The notes under the pieces are model-generated. The model saw only the letters and a list, made by a program, of their open reading frames with translations. It had not been told where the DNA came from and ran no database searches. The position numbers and the translations under genes are program-made. This document shows positions 41,796-50,235 of a stretch of 62,208 nucleotides of DNA, piece after piece (within the stretch, counting starts at the first letter, position 1; the number at the start of each line of letters is the position of its first letter). Origin of the DNA: DAOUTW01 sp964523575 (lineage in GTDB: Bacteria > Zixibacteria > MSB-5A5 > GN15 > JAAZOE01); NCBI GenBank assembly GCA_964523575.1, contig CAZGAV010000014.1, forward strand, positions 1 through 62,208, given 5' to 3'.

Positions 41796-41812
41796 GCCGC
41801 CTATACGGCGGC
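41796..41812 (-). terminator. possible weak terminator after the kinase gene
   Basis: GCCGCC/GGCGGC with a five-base loop (41796-41812), followed on the minus strand by TTTCT. It lies between the kinase stop and the DUF1573 start, with another small palindrome (CCCGGA/TCCGGG, 41771-41785) just after. The T-tract is short, so termination would be partial. Confidence 0.4.
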
Positions 41813-41927
41813 GGCGCAAAACTCGGAATTTCATTTTTGGCACTTGAAATATAATCTCCGGGAATCGAAATATCAATCTCTTTTCCAGCCTGACTTAGAC
41901 TATGCGGCGACGGTGCGTTGCCGGGGA

Positions 41928-44900
41928 TTAGATCGTATCGGGCGTGGTGACACCCGTCTGCCCGATCACGTCCGAAAGATCGGGAAGACCGGTATAGAGG
42001 GCGAGGCGACCGGATTTCGTCTTTTGATCCTGGCTGGCCTGGTTCCGGGCATTAACGATTATAAAGGCCGGACTGATCTCGCCGGCCGGTTCAAGACCGA
42101 TTGTCTCGGCGCCCGATCGGGTGGCGGCGTCGATGATAATCAGGTCAACCGATTTCAGTCCCTCAGTATCAATTTCTGCGGCGGAACCGATGGAATAGAG
42201 CAGGAACCTCATTTTCTGGGCCTGATTGAAATAATATTCGACGGTCTTGAAGTCGGTACTCGCCAGAACGATACGCGGCATAGGCGGAGGCGCCCATGAT
42301 CCGGGAGAATCATCCGGCGGCGTTTTTTCGAGCGGCAATGATAATGTAAAGACGGCCCCGGCCCCATGGAGGGCATCGACATTCAAGTCGCCGCCGTGTT
42401 CCCGGGCGATATTACGGCAGGTGGCCAGCCCCATGCCGGTTCCAACGTCATAGTCGCGGCCCCAGACCCCCTTGGTCGAGAAAAAGGGATCATATATGCG
42501 GTTGATGACATCGGTGGCGATACCGCCGCCGGTATCGGAAATACGAACACGGACGCAATCGCCGTCGTTGAGGAGAGATACCATGATCAGGCCGTCGGAA
42601 GAGATGGCCTGCTGAGCGTTGGTCAGGAGGTTAAGAATCAATTGCTGAATTTTGCCCGAGGCGATGACCACTTCCGGGGTTTCCTCGAAATGAGTCAGCA
42701 GGCCGATCGAGAGAACTTCCATCTCCTTGCGAATCAACTGAAGAGTGCGTTCGATGATAGCCTGAAGATTATCCGGCTGGAAGATATCGGAACTGGCGCG
42801 CGAGTAGGTCAGAAGCGAGGTCGCGATATTGTCGGCCTGTTCGGCAATGCCGATGACGGTGGATAAGGTGTTTTTGACCTTCAAGGATTCCGGTTTGTCA
42901 TCCAGATTTTCGAGAGTATGCGAGGCGTTGCCGATAATGCCGCACAGATAATTTTTGAATTCATGCGCTACGCCCGCGGCCAGAACGCCGATGGCGTTGT
43001 TTTTTTCCGAATCGGCCAGCTTGCGGAACATCATTATTTCATTGGTGATGTCTTCCCCGATGGCCAGACAATTGATGGTCCGGCCGGTACTGTCGATAAC
43101 TGGCGAAATGGAGAATCTTTCCCAATACGGCTCCCCGTTTTTGCGGCGCCGCAGGATATTCCCGCTCCAGCTCTTTCCCGATCTCAGAGAATCCTTGATT
43201 TTCTCGTAGATATCGGGGTGACGAAATTCGGCGCTGAGATTATAGAGGTCGCGGCCATGGACCTCCCCGAAAGTGTAGCCGGTCACTTCGGTAAACCGAG
43301 GATTGACATATTCGATCATGCCCTGGGGATCGGTGATGATGACAATTCCGGGGCTTTGTTCGACGGCCCGGAAGAATTTATGCGTGCGCTTTTCGGTCTG
43401 TTTCAAATCGGTGATATCGATAAGTATGCCGTGGCAGGCCACGATTTTGCCCGATTCGGAGTTCTGGACGACAAACGAGAGCAAGCCGTCCACCACTTCA
43501 CCGTCTTTTTTGACCATTTGAATCTGTCGATCCCGACAGGCTCCGGTTTTCAACATCTGGGGAATAATGAATTTTTTCATCAGACGTCGGGATTCAAGGG
43601 TCATGAAATCGGTGATTTTACAGTCCAGAACCTCGGCTCGTTCATAACCCATTTTGTCCAGCCATTGGCGATTGACGTTGGTCAAGCGCCCTTCGACGTC
43701 GATGGTTTGCATGATCACGGGCATATTGCGATAGAGAAACCGATAACGCTCTTGACTTTCACGAAGCGCCTCGTAGGCTCGCGTCCGTTCGGTGATATTT
43801 TCCAGCGCAACTCCCAGCCGGTCGCCTGCCATTCGGAAAGCGCGTATCCGGAAGGAGCCGTCGATACGGTTATCCTTGTAGGTAAGATTTTCGGTGATAT
43901 AGATCTTCCCGGTTTTCATGACCTCCAGGAAAGCGGTGGCCAAACCGGCTTCCCCGGCCGCCGGCATAATGGAAATAAATTCCCGGCCGCGCCACTTTTC
44001 GTCTTCGATACTCAGCAAAAATTCCGCCTCGGGATTGGCTTTCAGTAATACAAATTCTTCCGGGGGATGGTATTGTAAGATCAGTAAACCTGAGGGAATG
44101 GCGGCCACGATATCGGCCGAGGATTGCATTGATTCGCGCAGAGCTTTTTCGGCCTCTTTCCATTCGGTGATTTCTTCGTACGTGCCCAGGATACCGATGG
44201 TTTCGCCGTTTAAATCATGGAGCGGAATTTTGGAAGTCCGCAACCAAAGTTTCCGGCCATCCGGCGCGGTCTGTGGTTCTTCATAATTCAGTCTGGCCTT
44301 ATTTTCCTGCACAACCGCCCGGTCATCCGAACGATACAGCTCGGCTTGCTCGCGCCAGCCCAGCTCAAAATCGGTTTTACCGATGATTTCGGAGGGATGA
44401 TCCAGTCCGGCGTCTTCGGCGAACAAACGGTTGCAACCGATATATCGGGATTCGGCGTCTTTCCAGAAGACTCGCACCGGGATGGTATCCATGATCGACT
44501 GCAACATCTGCCGGGATTCACGAACGGCGCGTTCGATACGGCGATGTTTTCGGAAGACCTGAGTCAGAAAGCCGGCGGTCAAAATACCGATTATCAGCCA
44601 GAGCACCGCCACCAGGGAAAACACGGTTCGCCTCGAGTAAAACTGCTCGCTCATATTCCGGGCCAGCATATCCTCGAGGACCGAGGCCTGTAATTCGATA
44701 TTGACCAGCATCTTATCCAGCCGGCGAAGACGGGTCGAGGACAACTCTGGAATTTCCATTCCCTGAAGGATCCCGGAAGCCTCGAGACGGAAACGATTGA
44801 CTTCATCCCGAATCAGGGTTATCTGTCTGACGGCCGTCGAATCGATTCCGGGGTGTAATGGGGATTCGGTCTCGGCCGATTGCGCCAGTATCCATTGATT

Positions 44901-45176
44901 GAGTTCATCGGCGGTTCGATCGAAAGGAGCTAAAACAGCGCCCGACTGGAAGATCTTCTCGCCTGCGGTGGCGTCCATGAAACTGAGAAAACCGGCAGTT
45001 AAATCGGCGTGAATTTGCCGAGCCAGATTGAGAGGCGGAACGCTGTGTTTGTAGGAGCTGTACCAGAGGTGATTCTGGAGGACAAACAGGCCCAGAAGGA
45101 GGATACCAACGATGACGCTGAATACCGCCATCCGGCCGATTGGAGGCATTTTATCGCGGGACTCGGATATTTTCAT
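41928..45176 (-). CDS. multi-PAS membrane histidine kinase with degenerate receiver
   Basis: A 1082-residue sensor kinase. TM1 (about 16-36) and TM2 (about 184-207) frame a helical periplasmic domain of about 145 residues. Four PAS domains follow (about 220-345, 350-465, 475-592, 600-715). The HisKA box is AGVAHEFKNYL, with the phospho-acceptor His near 738. HATPase motifs are NLLTNAQQA (N box), DTGGGI and GTGMGLATCRNI. The last 105 residues have receiver-like strands and one Asp (LIIIDAAT) but lack the acidic pair, so phosphorylation is doubtful. Translation may begin at GTG 45179 or ATG 45176. No response regulator with DNA-binding domain is adjacent. The sensed signal is unknown. Confidence 0.9.
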   Translation of the reverse strand: MKISESRDKMPPIGRMAVFSVIVGILLLGLFVLQNHLWYSSYKHSVPPLNLARQIHADLTAGFLSFMDATAGEKIFQSGAVLAPFDRTADELNQWILAQSAETESPLHPGIDSTAVRQITLIRDEVNRFRLEASGILQGMEIPELSSTRLRRLDKMLVNIELQASVLEDMLARNMSEQFYSRRTVFSLVAVLWLIIGILTAGFLTQVFRKHRRIERAVRESRQMLQSIMDTIPVRVFWKDAESRYIGCNRLFAEDAGLDHPSEIIGKTDFELGWREQAELYRSDDRAVVQENKARLNYEEPQTAPDGRKLWLRTSKIPLHDLNGETIGILGTYEEITEWKEAEKALRESMQSSADIVAAIPSGLLILQYHPPEEFVLLKANPEAEFLLSIEDEKWRGREFISIMPAAGEAGLATAFLEVMKTGKIYITENLTYKDNRIDGSFRIRAFRMAGDRLGVALENITERTRAYEALRESQERYRFLYRNMPVIMQTIDVEGRLTNVNRQWLDKMGYERAEVLDCKITDFMTLESRRLMKKFIIPQMLKTGACRDRQIQMVKKDGEVVDGLLSFVVQNSESGKIVACHGILIDITDLKQTEKRTHKFFRAVEQSPGIVIITDPQGMIEYVNPRFTEVTGYTFGEVHGRDLYNLSAEFRHPDIYEKIKDSLRSGKSWSGNILRRRKNGEPYWERFSISPVIDSTGRTINCLAIGEDITNEIMMFRKLADSEKNNAIGVLAAGVAHEFKNYLCGIIGNASHTLENLDDKPESLKVKNTLSTVIGIAEQADNIATSLLTYSRASSDIFQPDNLQAIIERTLQLIRKEMEVLSIGLLTHFEETPEVVIASGKIQQLILNLLTNAQQAISSDGLIMVSLLNDGDCVRVRISDTGGGIATDVINRIYDPFFSTKGVWGRDYDVGTGMGLATCRNIAREHGGDLNVDALHGAGAVFTLSLPLEKTPPDDSPGSWAPPPMPRIVLASTDFKTVEYYFNQAQKMRFLLYSIGSAAEIDTEGLKSVDLIIIDAATRSGAETIGLEPAGEISPAFIIVNARNQASQDQKTKSGRLALYTGLPDLSDVIGQTGVTTPDTI

Positions 45177-45501
45177 CACTCATTGACCTGACGGTGCAAA
45201 ATCTTGGTTGTTTTTCTCGAGTACTGATACTTGGGCCGGCAACTTATCGGTCATCGTCCGACCGGAACTATTCTATATGAAGATACTTCCCGCGTATAGG
45301 ACACCAAGCTACCTCGATAATCAATCGATATCTCACGCCGGGTAGGTATCATTTTTATCGTCAATACTCGTTAATTCCCCTTTTGGGATGTTTTGTGCTG
45401 TAAATCGGTAAAGGAGAGGAATATCTTAAGGCCGGATTTGGAGCCGGGCGAAAAGAAGGGCAGGCGGCAGGAAGATCAGGATAGCCGGGAGATATCGGCT
45501 A
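45177..45501. other. gene-free stretch before the kinase gene
   Basis: About 325 bases between the cobalamin adenosyltransferase and kinase genes, both on the minus strand. No gene, RNA or cobalamin-riboswitch-like core (such as the GCCACTG box) is seen. The kinase promoter must lie here, but no clear hexamer pair was found. Confidence 0.4.
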
Positions 45502-46068
45502 TTATTCGGTTTTCCGGTTTTTCTTGAGTCGCGGGCTGTCCCATAGGATATCGGCGATTCCGGCCTGATAGTTGGCGGTCCGGGCCGCAACGAAAAGAAA
45601 ATCCGACAATCGATTGAGGAAGACCGCCGCTCCGGCGGCCGCCGGTTCCTCTCTCGTCAGAGAGACGACACCTCGTTCCGCGCGGCGACAGACGGTACGG
45701 GCCTGATGCAGGAAAGCCGAGGCGGGACAGCCGCCGGGCAGAATGAAATTCCTTAACGGCGGCAATGACTTTTCGAGCCGGTCGATCCATTTCTCAAGCT
45801 GGCCGACTTCCCTGCGGCCGATGCGAACCACTGCTTTTTTGTCGCTCGGGGTCGCGAGGTCGGACCCGACCATAAACAGCTTATTTTGAATCCATTGCAT
45901 CATTTTATCGAGGGCCGGAGCAATATCGCAGGTCCGGACAACGCCTAAAATGGTATTGCATTCGTCAACCGTGCCGTAGGCGATGATGCGGACACTATCC
46001 TTGGCGATCCGGTCGCCGCCCCAGAGTCCGGTTTCGCCTTTATCGCCTGTTTTAGTGTAGATTTTCAT
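45502..46068 (-). CDS. cob(I)alamin adenosyltransferase, PduO type
   Basis: A 188-residue trimeric ATP:cob(I)alamin adenosyltransferase. The N-terminal ATP loop is KIYTKTGDKGETGLWGG, then YGTVDECNTILG, and FILPGG followed by RTVCRRAER (Arg of the active site). NRLSDFLFVAARTAN contains the conserved Asn-Arg-x-Ser-Asp. It makes adenosylcobalamin, the cofactor of methylmalonyl-CoA mutase served by MeaB (6928-7872). The ATG at 46068 gives the canonical start, although an open frame continues upstream; no strong Shine-Dalgarno is seen. It stands alone on the minus strand, with no cobalamin riboswitch apparent upstream. Confidence 0.93.
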   Translation of the reverse strand: MKIYTKTGDKGETGLWGGDRIAKDSVRIIAYGTVDECNTILGVVRTCDIAPALDKMMQWIQNKLFMVGSDLATPSDKKAVVRIGRREVGQLEKWIDRLEKSLPPLRNFILPGGCPASAFLHQARTVCRRAERGVVSLTREEPAAAGAAVFLNRLSDFLFVAARTANYQAGIADILWDSPRLKKNRKTE

Positions 46069-46249
46069 AAATAAAAAATCCCCGAAATATAGGCCCGTTA
46101 TATTCTCTTGTATAAAAAATTGAAGGCCGCATGGCAAGGGCCATTATGGTCGACGGTTAAGATCATGATGGAATTAATAGGGGCGCGGCCAATGAAAATC
46201 GACCGCGCCTCGGCAATACATTCGGTGTCGGCCTGTCAAGAGGCCATGC

Positions 46250-48271
46250 TTAACGGAACATGCCCGGCGGACAACATATCGGCGGGCCGTCATGGAAGAT
46301 ATGATTGATGATGAAGAGCGGATCGCTCACGTTTAACTCACCATCACAGTTGGCGTCGGCGGGTTCCGACGGATCCGGCAGGGAGCCGCCCATAAAGATA
46401 TAACTTATCAGGCTTACGGCATCCCCGATATCAACGGCCTGTCGGGCGACGACTGTTTTGAGGGCGTCAGGGCGATACATCGTCCCGCCCTCCTTGTTTC
46501 GGGCATAAACCGTCAGACCTGCAAAACCGCAGTCGTCTTCGCGCCAGGTGTAGATCAATCGCCCGGAGTAAACGGGGATGCCGGCGGGAAAGACACGGCT
46601 GATCATCAGGGTGTCGCTGTTGGTTCGATTGAGCCAGATTTTCAGGGAGTCTAGTCCGGATTGGTCGGTGACGGTGAACACAACCGTGTCAACGTCGCCG
46701 ACATAGCAAATCCCATCGAAACTATTGCTGAAGGTCACGGTGGTCGATGAGGCGCTACCTTGAGCCGCCAGCAGGATTTTGCCCATATATGGTTTCATAT
46801 AGAAGATGGAATCGGCCGTCCGGGAAGTATCGGCATTGGCGCTTATTTCGCGATATAATCCGTGCATGTTGACAGGGACGACGTCGTTGACCCAATCCAC
46901 GGAACCATGCGAGGTGCGAAGGATTATGGCCGCGCCGCCGTTATTGTAGTCGCGGCGCATGACGGCAATTTTGGTATAATTGCTCCCGGTGGAACTGACC
47001 TCATAAGCCGGGGCGTCCGGTTCACCCAGATCGACTTCGTAGATTTTGCGCCAGCGGCCGGTATCGTTAAACCGGGCCGGGCCTACGAAGGCGTTGGTAT
47101 CGCGCACCTGCAGAAAGAAAGCGTAGTGGGCCAAATAAATCCGGCTGGAATCGAATTTCCAGTCGGCGGGATTGGAACTGCACAGGAAGTCGCCTTTGAA
47201 CATCCAGTTGATATAGCGATCGGGATGGGCCGCCATGGTATCGGCCATGGCGTACCATTGTTGCCATCCATTGGGCCAGGCTTTGAGGTAATCAACCGGA
47301 TTTTCGAGACTGACATTGGTGTAGCGCAGGGCGACTCCGAGATGTTCCGGCGAAAATTTCTCGATGTTGGCAAAGCCATGGATGCGGGTCAATCCCTTCG
47401 CATCGCAGGCCGTATTGAGAGCCGCCATGATGGTCGAGTCGATCATCATCGTCGAGCCGTCATAATAGGCCGTATTGGCCGCGATATTGTTGCCTATTCC
47501 CGGCTGTTCATACCAGTCAAGATCCGAGGTGGGGCCGCCGGAGGTGCTGTTAATGTTGTAATACGAATACAACCTCGGCGCGAACCCGCCTCGATACTGG
47601 TTGTCCATGAAGAACGCCGTCCAGTGATGATCGCCGGGACCATTGCTGACCGAATCATCGACCAAATAACGACGGAAAGCGTAAGCAATAGCGTTGCGTG
47701 CGTCGCGGTTGCGGCCATTGGCCAGCCAGCAATAACCGGCCGGATAGAACATGGTGTCGGCCGAGGTGTTGTTCCAGTATTGGTAAGAGAATCGTCTCTT
47801 GGGCAACGGCAGACCGGTGAGGCTGTAACTGCGGAGGCCGTCGCCGTCGTTGGCGATACTGACATAATCGTCGGAGATGTGCACCACCAGGGATTCGGGC
47901 GATACGCCGATGCTGTCGAGGTAATGTTTGGCGTAAACGTAAAGCCAGTAATCCTTGGTGAGTTTAAGACGATCGTTGTACTGCATCCCCGGGTTGGAAC
48001 GGTTGTAAAGATTGATTTCCTGGCTGGAGGAGTATGGGCCGCACCAGAATTCCTTGCCCATCGCCAGAGCCGTATCATAAATACTGTCGTGCATTCCCGG
48101 CCAGTCCCCTACACCGGCGATAGCACAGTCGTAACGCTCGGCCAACCATGTCACCGAAGCGTTACGCGGTCCGTAATAACCATTCCCCGCAAAAACGAAT
48201 TTGTAAGGTGTTAGATCCTTTGCCCCAAGTCCGGCCGCAAGAAGTAAAAGCAGGACCAGCAGACGTTTCAT
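46250..48271 (-). CDS. secreted putative glycoside-hydrolase-like protein with dockerin
   Basis: A 673-residue exported protein (signal MKRLLVLLLLLAAGLGA). The first 420 or so residues resemble TIM-barrel putative glycosyl hydrolases of the GHL15 kind, with CWLANGRNRDARNAIAYAFR, WTAFFMDNQY and an acidic ISDDYVS. The match is by pattern and the catalytic acids are not established. An Ig-like region follows (about 520-600), then a dockerin. Its first repeat has lost the initial calcium loop (VARQAVDIGDAVSLISYIF); the second is intact (PADANCDGELNVSDPL). AAAGG precedes the ATG at 48271. It could also be a non-catalytic surface protein. Confidence 0.65.
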   Translation of the reverse strand: MKRLLVLLLLLAAGLGAKDLTPYKFVFAGNGYYGPRNASVTWLAERYDCAIAGVGDWPGMHDSIYDTALAMGKEFWCGPYSSSQEINLYNRSNPGMQYNDRLKLTKDYWLYVYAKHYLDSIGVSPESLVVHISDDYVSIANDGDGLRSYSLTGLPLPKRRFSYQYWNNTSADTMFYPAGYCWLANGRNRDARNAIAYAFRRYLVDDSVSNGPGDHHWTAFFMDNQYRGGFAPRLYSYYNINSTSGGPTSDLDWYEQPGIGNNIAANTAYYDGSTMMIDSTIMAALNTACDAKGLTRIHGFANIEKFSPEHLGVALRYTNVSLENPVDYLKAWPNGWQQWYAMADTMAAHPDRYINWMFKGDFLCSSNPADWKFDSSRIYLAHYAFFLQVRDTNAFVGPARFNDTGRWRKIYEVDLGEPDAPAYEVSSTGSNYTKIAVMRRDYNNGGAAIILRTSHGSVDWVNDVVPVNMHGLYREISANADTSRTADSIFYMKPYMGKILLAAQGSASSTTVTFSNSFDGICYVGDVDTVVFTVTDQSGLDSLKIWLNRTNSDTLMISRVFPAGIPVYSGRLIYTWREDDCGFAGLTVYARNKEGGTMYRPDALKTVVARQAVDIGDAVSLISYIFMGGSLPDPSEPADANCDGELNVSDPLFIINHIFHDGPPICCPPGMFR

Positions 48272-48564
48272 TAAGCCATACCTTTCCGATGTCGATTCGC
48301 GATGTCGCATCACGAAGTCGTAAATCCATTACAAGTAAGGCAGACTGTTGATTTAGGGGGCTCACTCCAGGGTATGTATCCTCTGGCACCATCATCACAA
48401 GTCTTCCCTGACGTTGGCGGCGTCGGGTTTCCAAAGGCGGAATCAATTTATGTTAGTTTAACTCCGGCGTCAACTGTTTCGTTCCATAATAATTAATTAT
48501 TTAACCTTTATTTGTACGAATTATCCATTTGCCGATAGGCTTATGGGGAAGAACCGCGGTCGCA

Positions 48565-50109
48565 TTACAGCCAATGGCGCCGGATCAGGGTCTCATACAA
48601 CGACCGGGCGATCAACATATGACCTTCGGCCGTGGGGTGGCAGTGGTCAATAAAGAGTTTTTCTCCCCCATTTTCGCGGAAGATTCCGGGTAAGTCGATG
48701 ATCGCCAGATCGGCCGATCGGCCAAGGCGGTCGATTTCGTCCCAGTAGGGCCGTTTGATGCGAAGAGAAAAATAGTCCGATTGCAAGGCCGAATCGAGAT
48801 ATGCGAAGGCCTTGCCGGTGGTGTCCAAAATCGGCTGTAGATGGTCCGGTTCTTGAGACAGGCCGTTGATTCCCAGGTTATATAATATCGGCGATGACGC
48901 TGTCATAATGGCCGGACATTGCAGATCGGGATGCTGGTTCCGGAAAAGACGCAGAGCCGATTGCAGGGCGCTGTCGGCTCCGGGATAGTCGTTCAGGCGC
49001 CATCGGGCAACGCCAAGGTCATTATACCAGACAGGGTTATCCGGTTCGGAGGCGGTCATGGAAGTATAGCGTTCGACTTCCTCGGAGGGCGGCAGGGAAT
49101 CGTGGAAGGCCGATTGATAGACTTCCCGAGTAAAAATATCGGCCTCGCCGTATAATTGCCGGGACATATTTTCATCGAGGCAATAGGTGATATCGCGGCC
49201 AAGAATGGCGGCCATCGCCTCCGGCAAAATGACTTCACCGTCGGCGCCGGTCGTATGCAGAAACGGCTTGAATTGCAGGCCCGCCGGCCACAGGTAGGGT
49301 ACCGGCGGTTTCAAGATGATAACGGGGCAATGGCGTCGGCGGCCCTGTTCGACGATAGAAGCCAGATTGGCGCCGTATTGTTCCGGCGTCACTCGCACCT
49401 TCAGGTTTTCCGGTGCGATCTCCGTCACTGATGGATTCATGGGCCGAAGCATGGCGCGCATGACCCGGTACATGGCTAGATGCGAGAAAAGGGAACGAAG
49501 CGATTTCAGTTTCTGTCCGGCCAGCAATTCCCGATCGGAATAGGCTCCGGAAATCGAGGCGTCGTTATTGCCGCAATAGACTATGAGTATATCGGGTTTA
49601 TAGTCCCACCCCTTCTTTTCCAGCAGACGCAGGACCTGTTCGCTTGAATATCCGGAGACGGCGGCATTGATGACCTCGACTTTCTTGCGCGGACCAAAAT
49701 AACTCTCGAGAAGATAGCGAAGCATCTCTCCGAAAGTCTGCCGGCGCGATTGCAGCCCCAGGCCGACCGGCGATGAATCGCCCAGAATCATGACGCGATA
49801 GCTGTCGGGCGGTTTGGTACGGGGAATTTCGGGGCCGAGGAAATGATCGGAATTGGTGGTTATCAGGGGATTGTCGAGCCCCGCCTTGAAACGCCACAGG
49901 AGATCGGGGTCCGGTTCATGCCAGTCGAACAGCGAGCCGAAAAATTCGGTCTGCCAGCCGGGACGTTGGATCTCGGATGCGTCCGGCGTCGGCAGGCGGG
50001 ATTCGAGCAGTCGCGCTCCTCCCTCCAGCAATAGAAGACCGACAGCGATCACGATCACGGCGAAAATTAGATTCTTGGAAAAGTCCTTGTTCACAATTCT
50101 GATTTCCAT
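48565..50109 (-). CDS. membrane-anchored SGNH/GDSL hydrolase with TPR-like insert
   Basis: A 514-residue protein with one N-terminal transmembrane helix (about 14-33) and an exported SGNH hydrolase domain. Block I is ILGDSSPVGLG (Ser nucleophile), block III YCGNNDAS, and block V DHCHPTAEGH (Asp and His). A helical segment between blocks (PVWYNDLGVARWRLNDYPGA) looks like a TPR inserted in or beside the domain. Such proteins act as O-acetyl esterases or acyltransferase partners on cell-surface polymers. It stands between secreted dockerin proteins on the same strand but has no dockerin. The ATG at 50109 has no strong ribosome site. The substrate is unknown. Confidence 0.82.
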   Translation of the reverse strand: MEIRIVNKDFSKNLIFAVIVIAVGLLLLEGGARLLESRLPTPDASEIQRPGWQTEFFGSLFDWHEPDPDLLWRFKAGLDNPLITTNSDHFLGPEIPRTKPPDSYRVMILGDSSPVGLGLQSRRQTFGEMLRYLLESYFGPRKKVEVINAAVSGYSSEQVLRLLEKKGWDYKPDILIVYCGNNDASISGAYSDRELLAGQKLKSLRSLFSHLAMYRVMRAMLRPMNPSVTEIAPENLKVRVTPEQYGANLASIVEQGRRRHCPVIILKPPVPYLWPAGLQFKPFLHTTGADGEVILPEAMAAILGRDITYCLDENMSRQLYGEADIFTREVYQSAFHDSLPPSEEVERYTSMTASEPDNPVWYNDLGVARWRLNDYPGADSALQSALRLFRNQHPDLQCPAIMTASSPILYNLGINGLSQEPDHLQPILDTTGKAFAYLDSALQSDYFSLRIKRPYWDEIDRLGRSADLAIIDLPGIFRENGGEKLFIDHCHPTAEGHMLIARSLYETLIRRHWL

Positions 50110-50235
50110 TTCAGGACGCTTAAAACCAAGCGATATATATCAACCGATCAGTCGCTTGGCAACAGGGGAATGAAAAAAGGTCCGAAAAAGGGGCCGGATT
50201 GAATCCGGCCCCGATATTTCAGTCTCAGGCGGCGT

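Noticed and set aside
42918..44048. 376-codon plus-strand frame
   Set aside because: Antisense to the PAS region of the kinase and without family resemblance.
45177..46249. Cobalamin riboswitch near the adenosyltransferase gene
   Set aside because: No B12-box-like core or conserved helices were found on the minus strand upstream of 46068.
46862..48214. Long 450-codon plus-strand frame
   Set aside because: It is antisense to the dockerin protein at 46250-48271, which has a signal peptide, recognisable modules and a ribosome site. The antisense product is Val/Gly/Arg-rich and resembles nothing.
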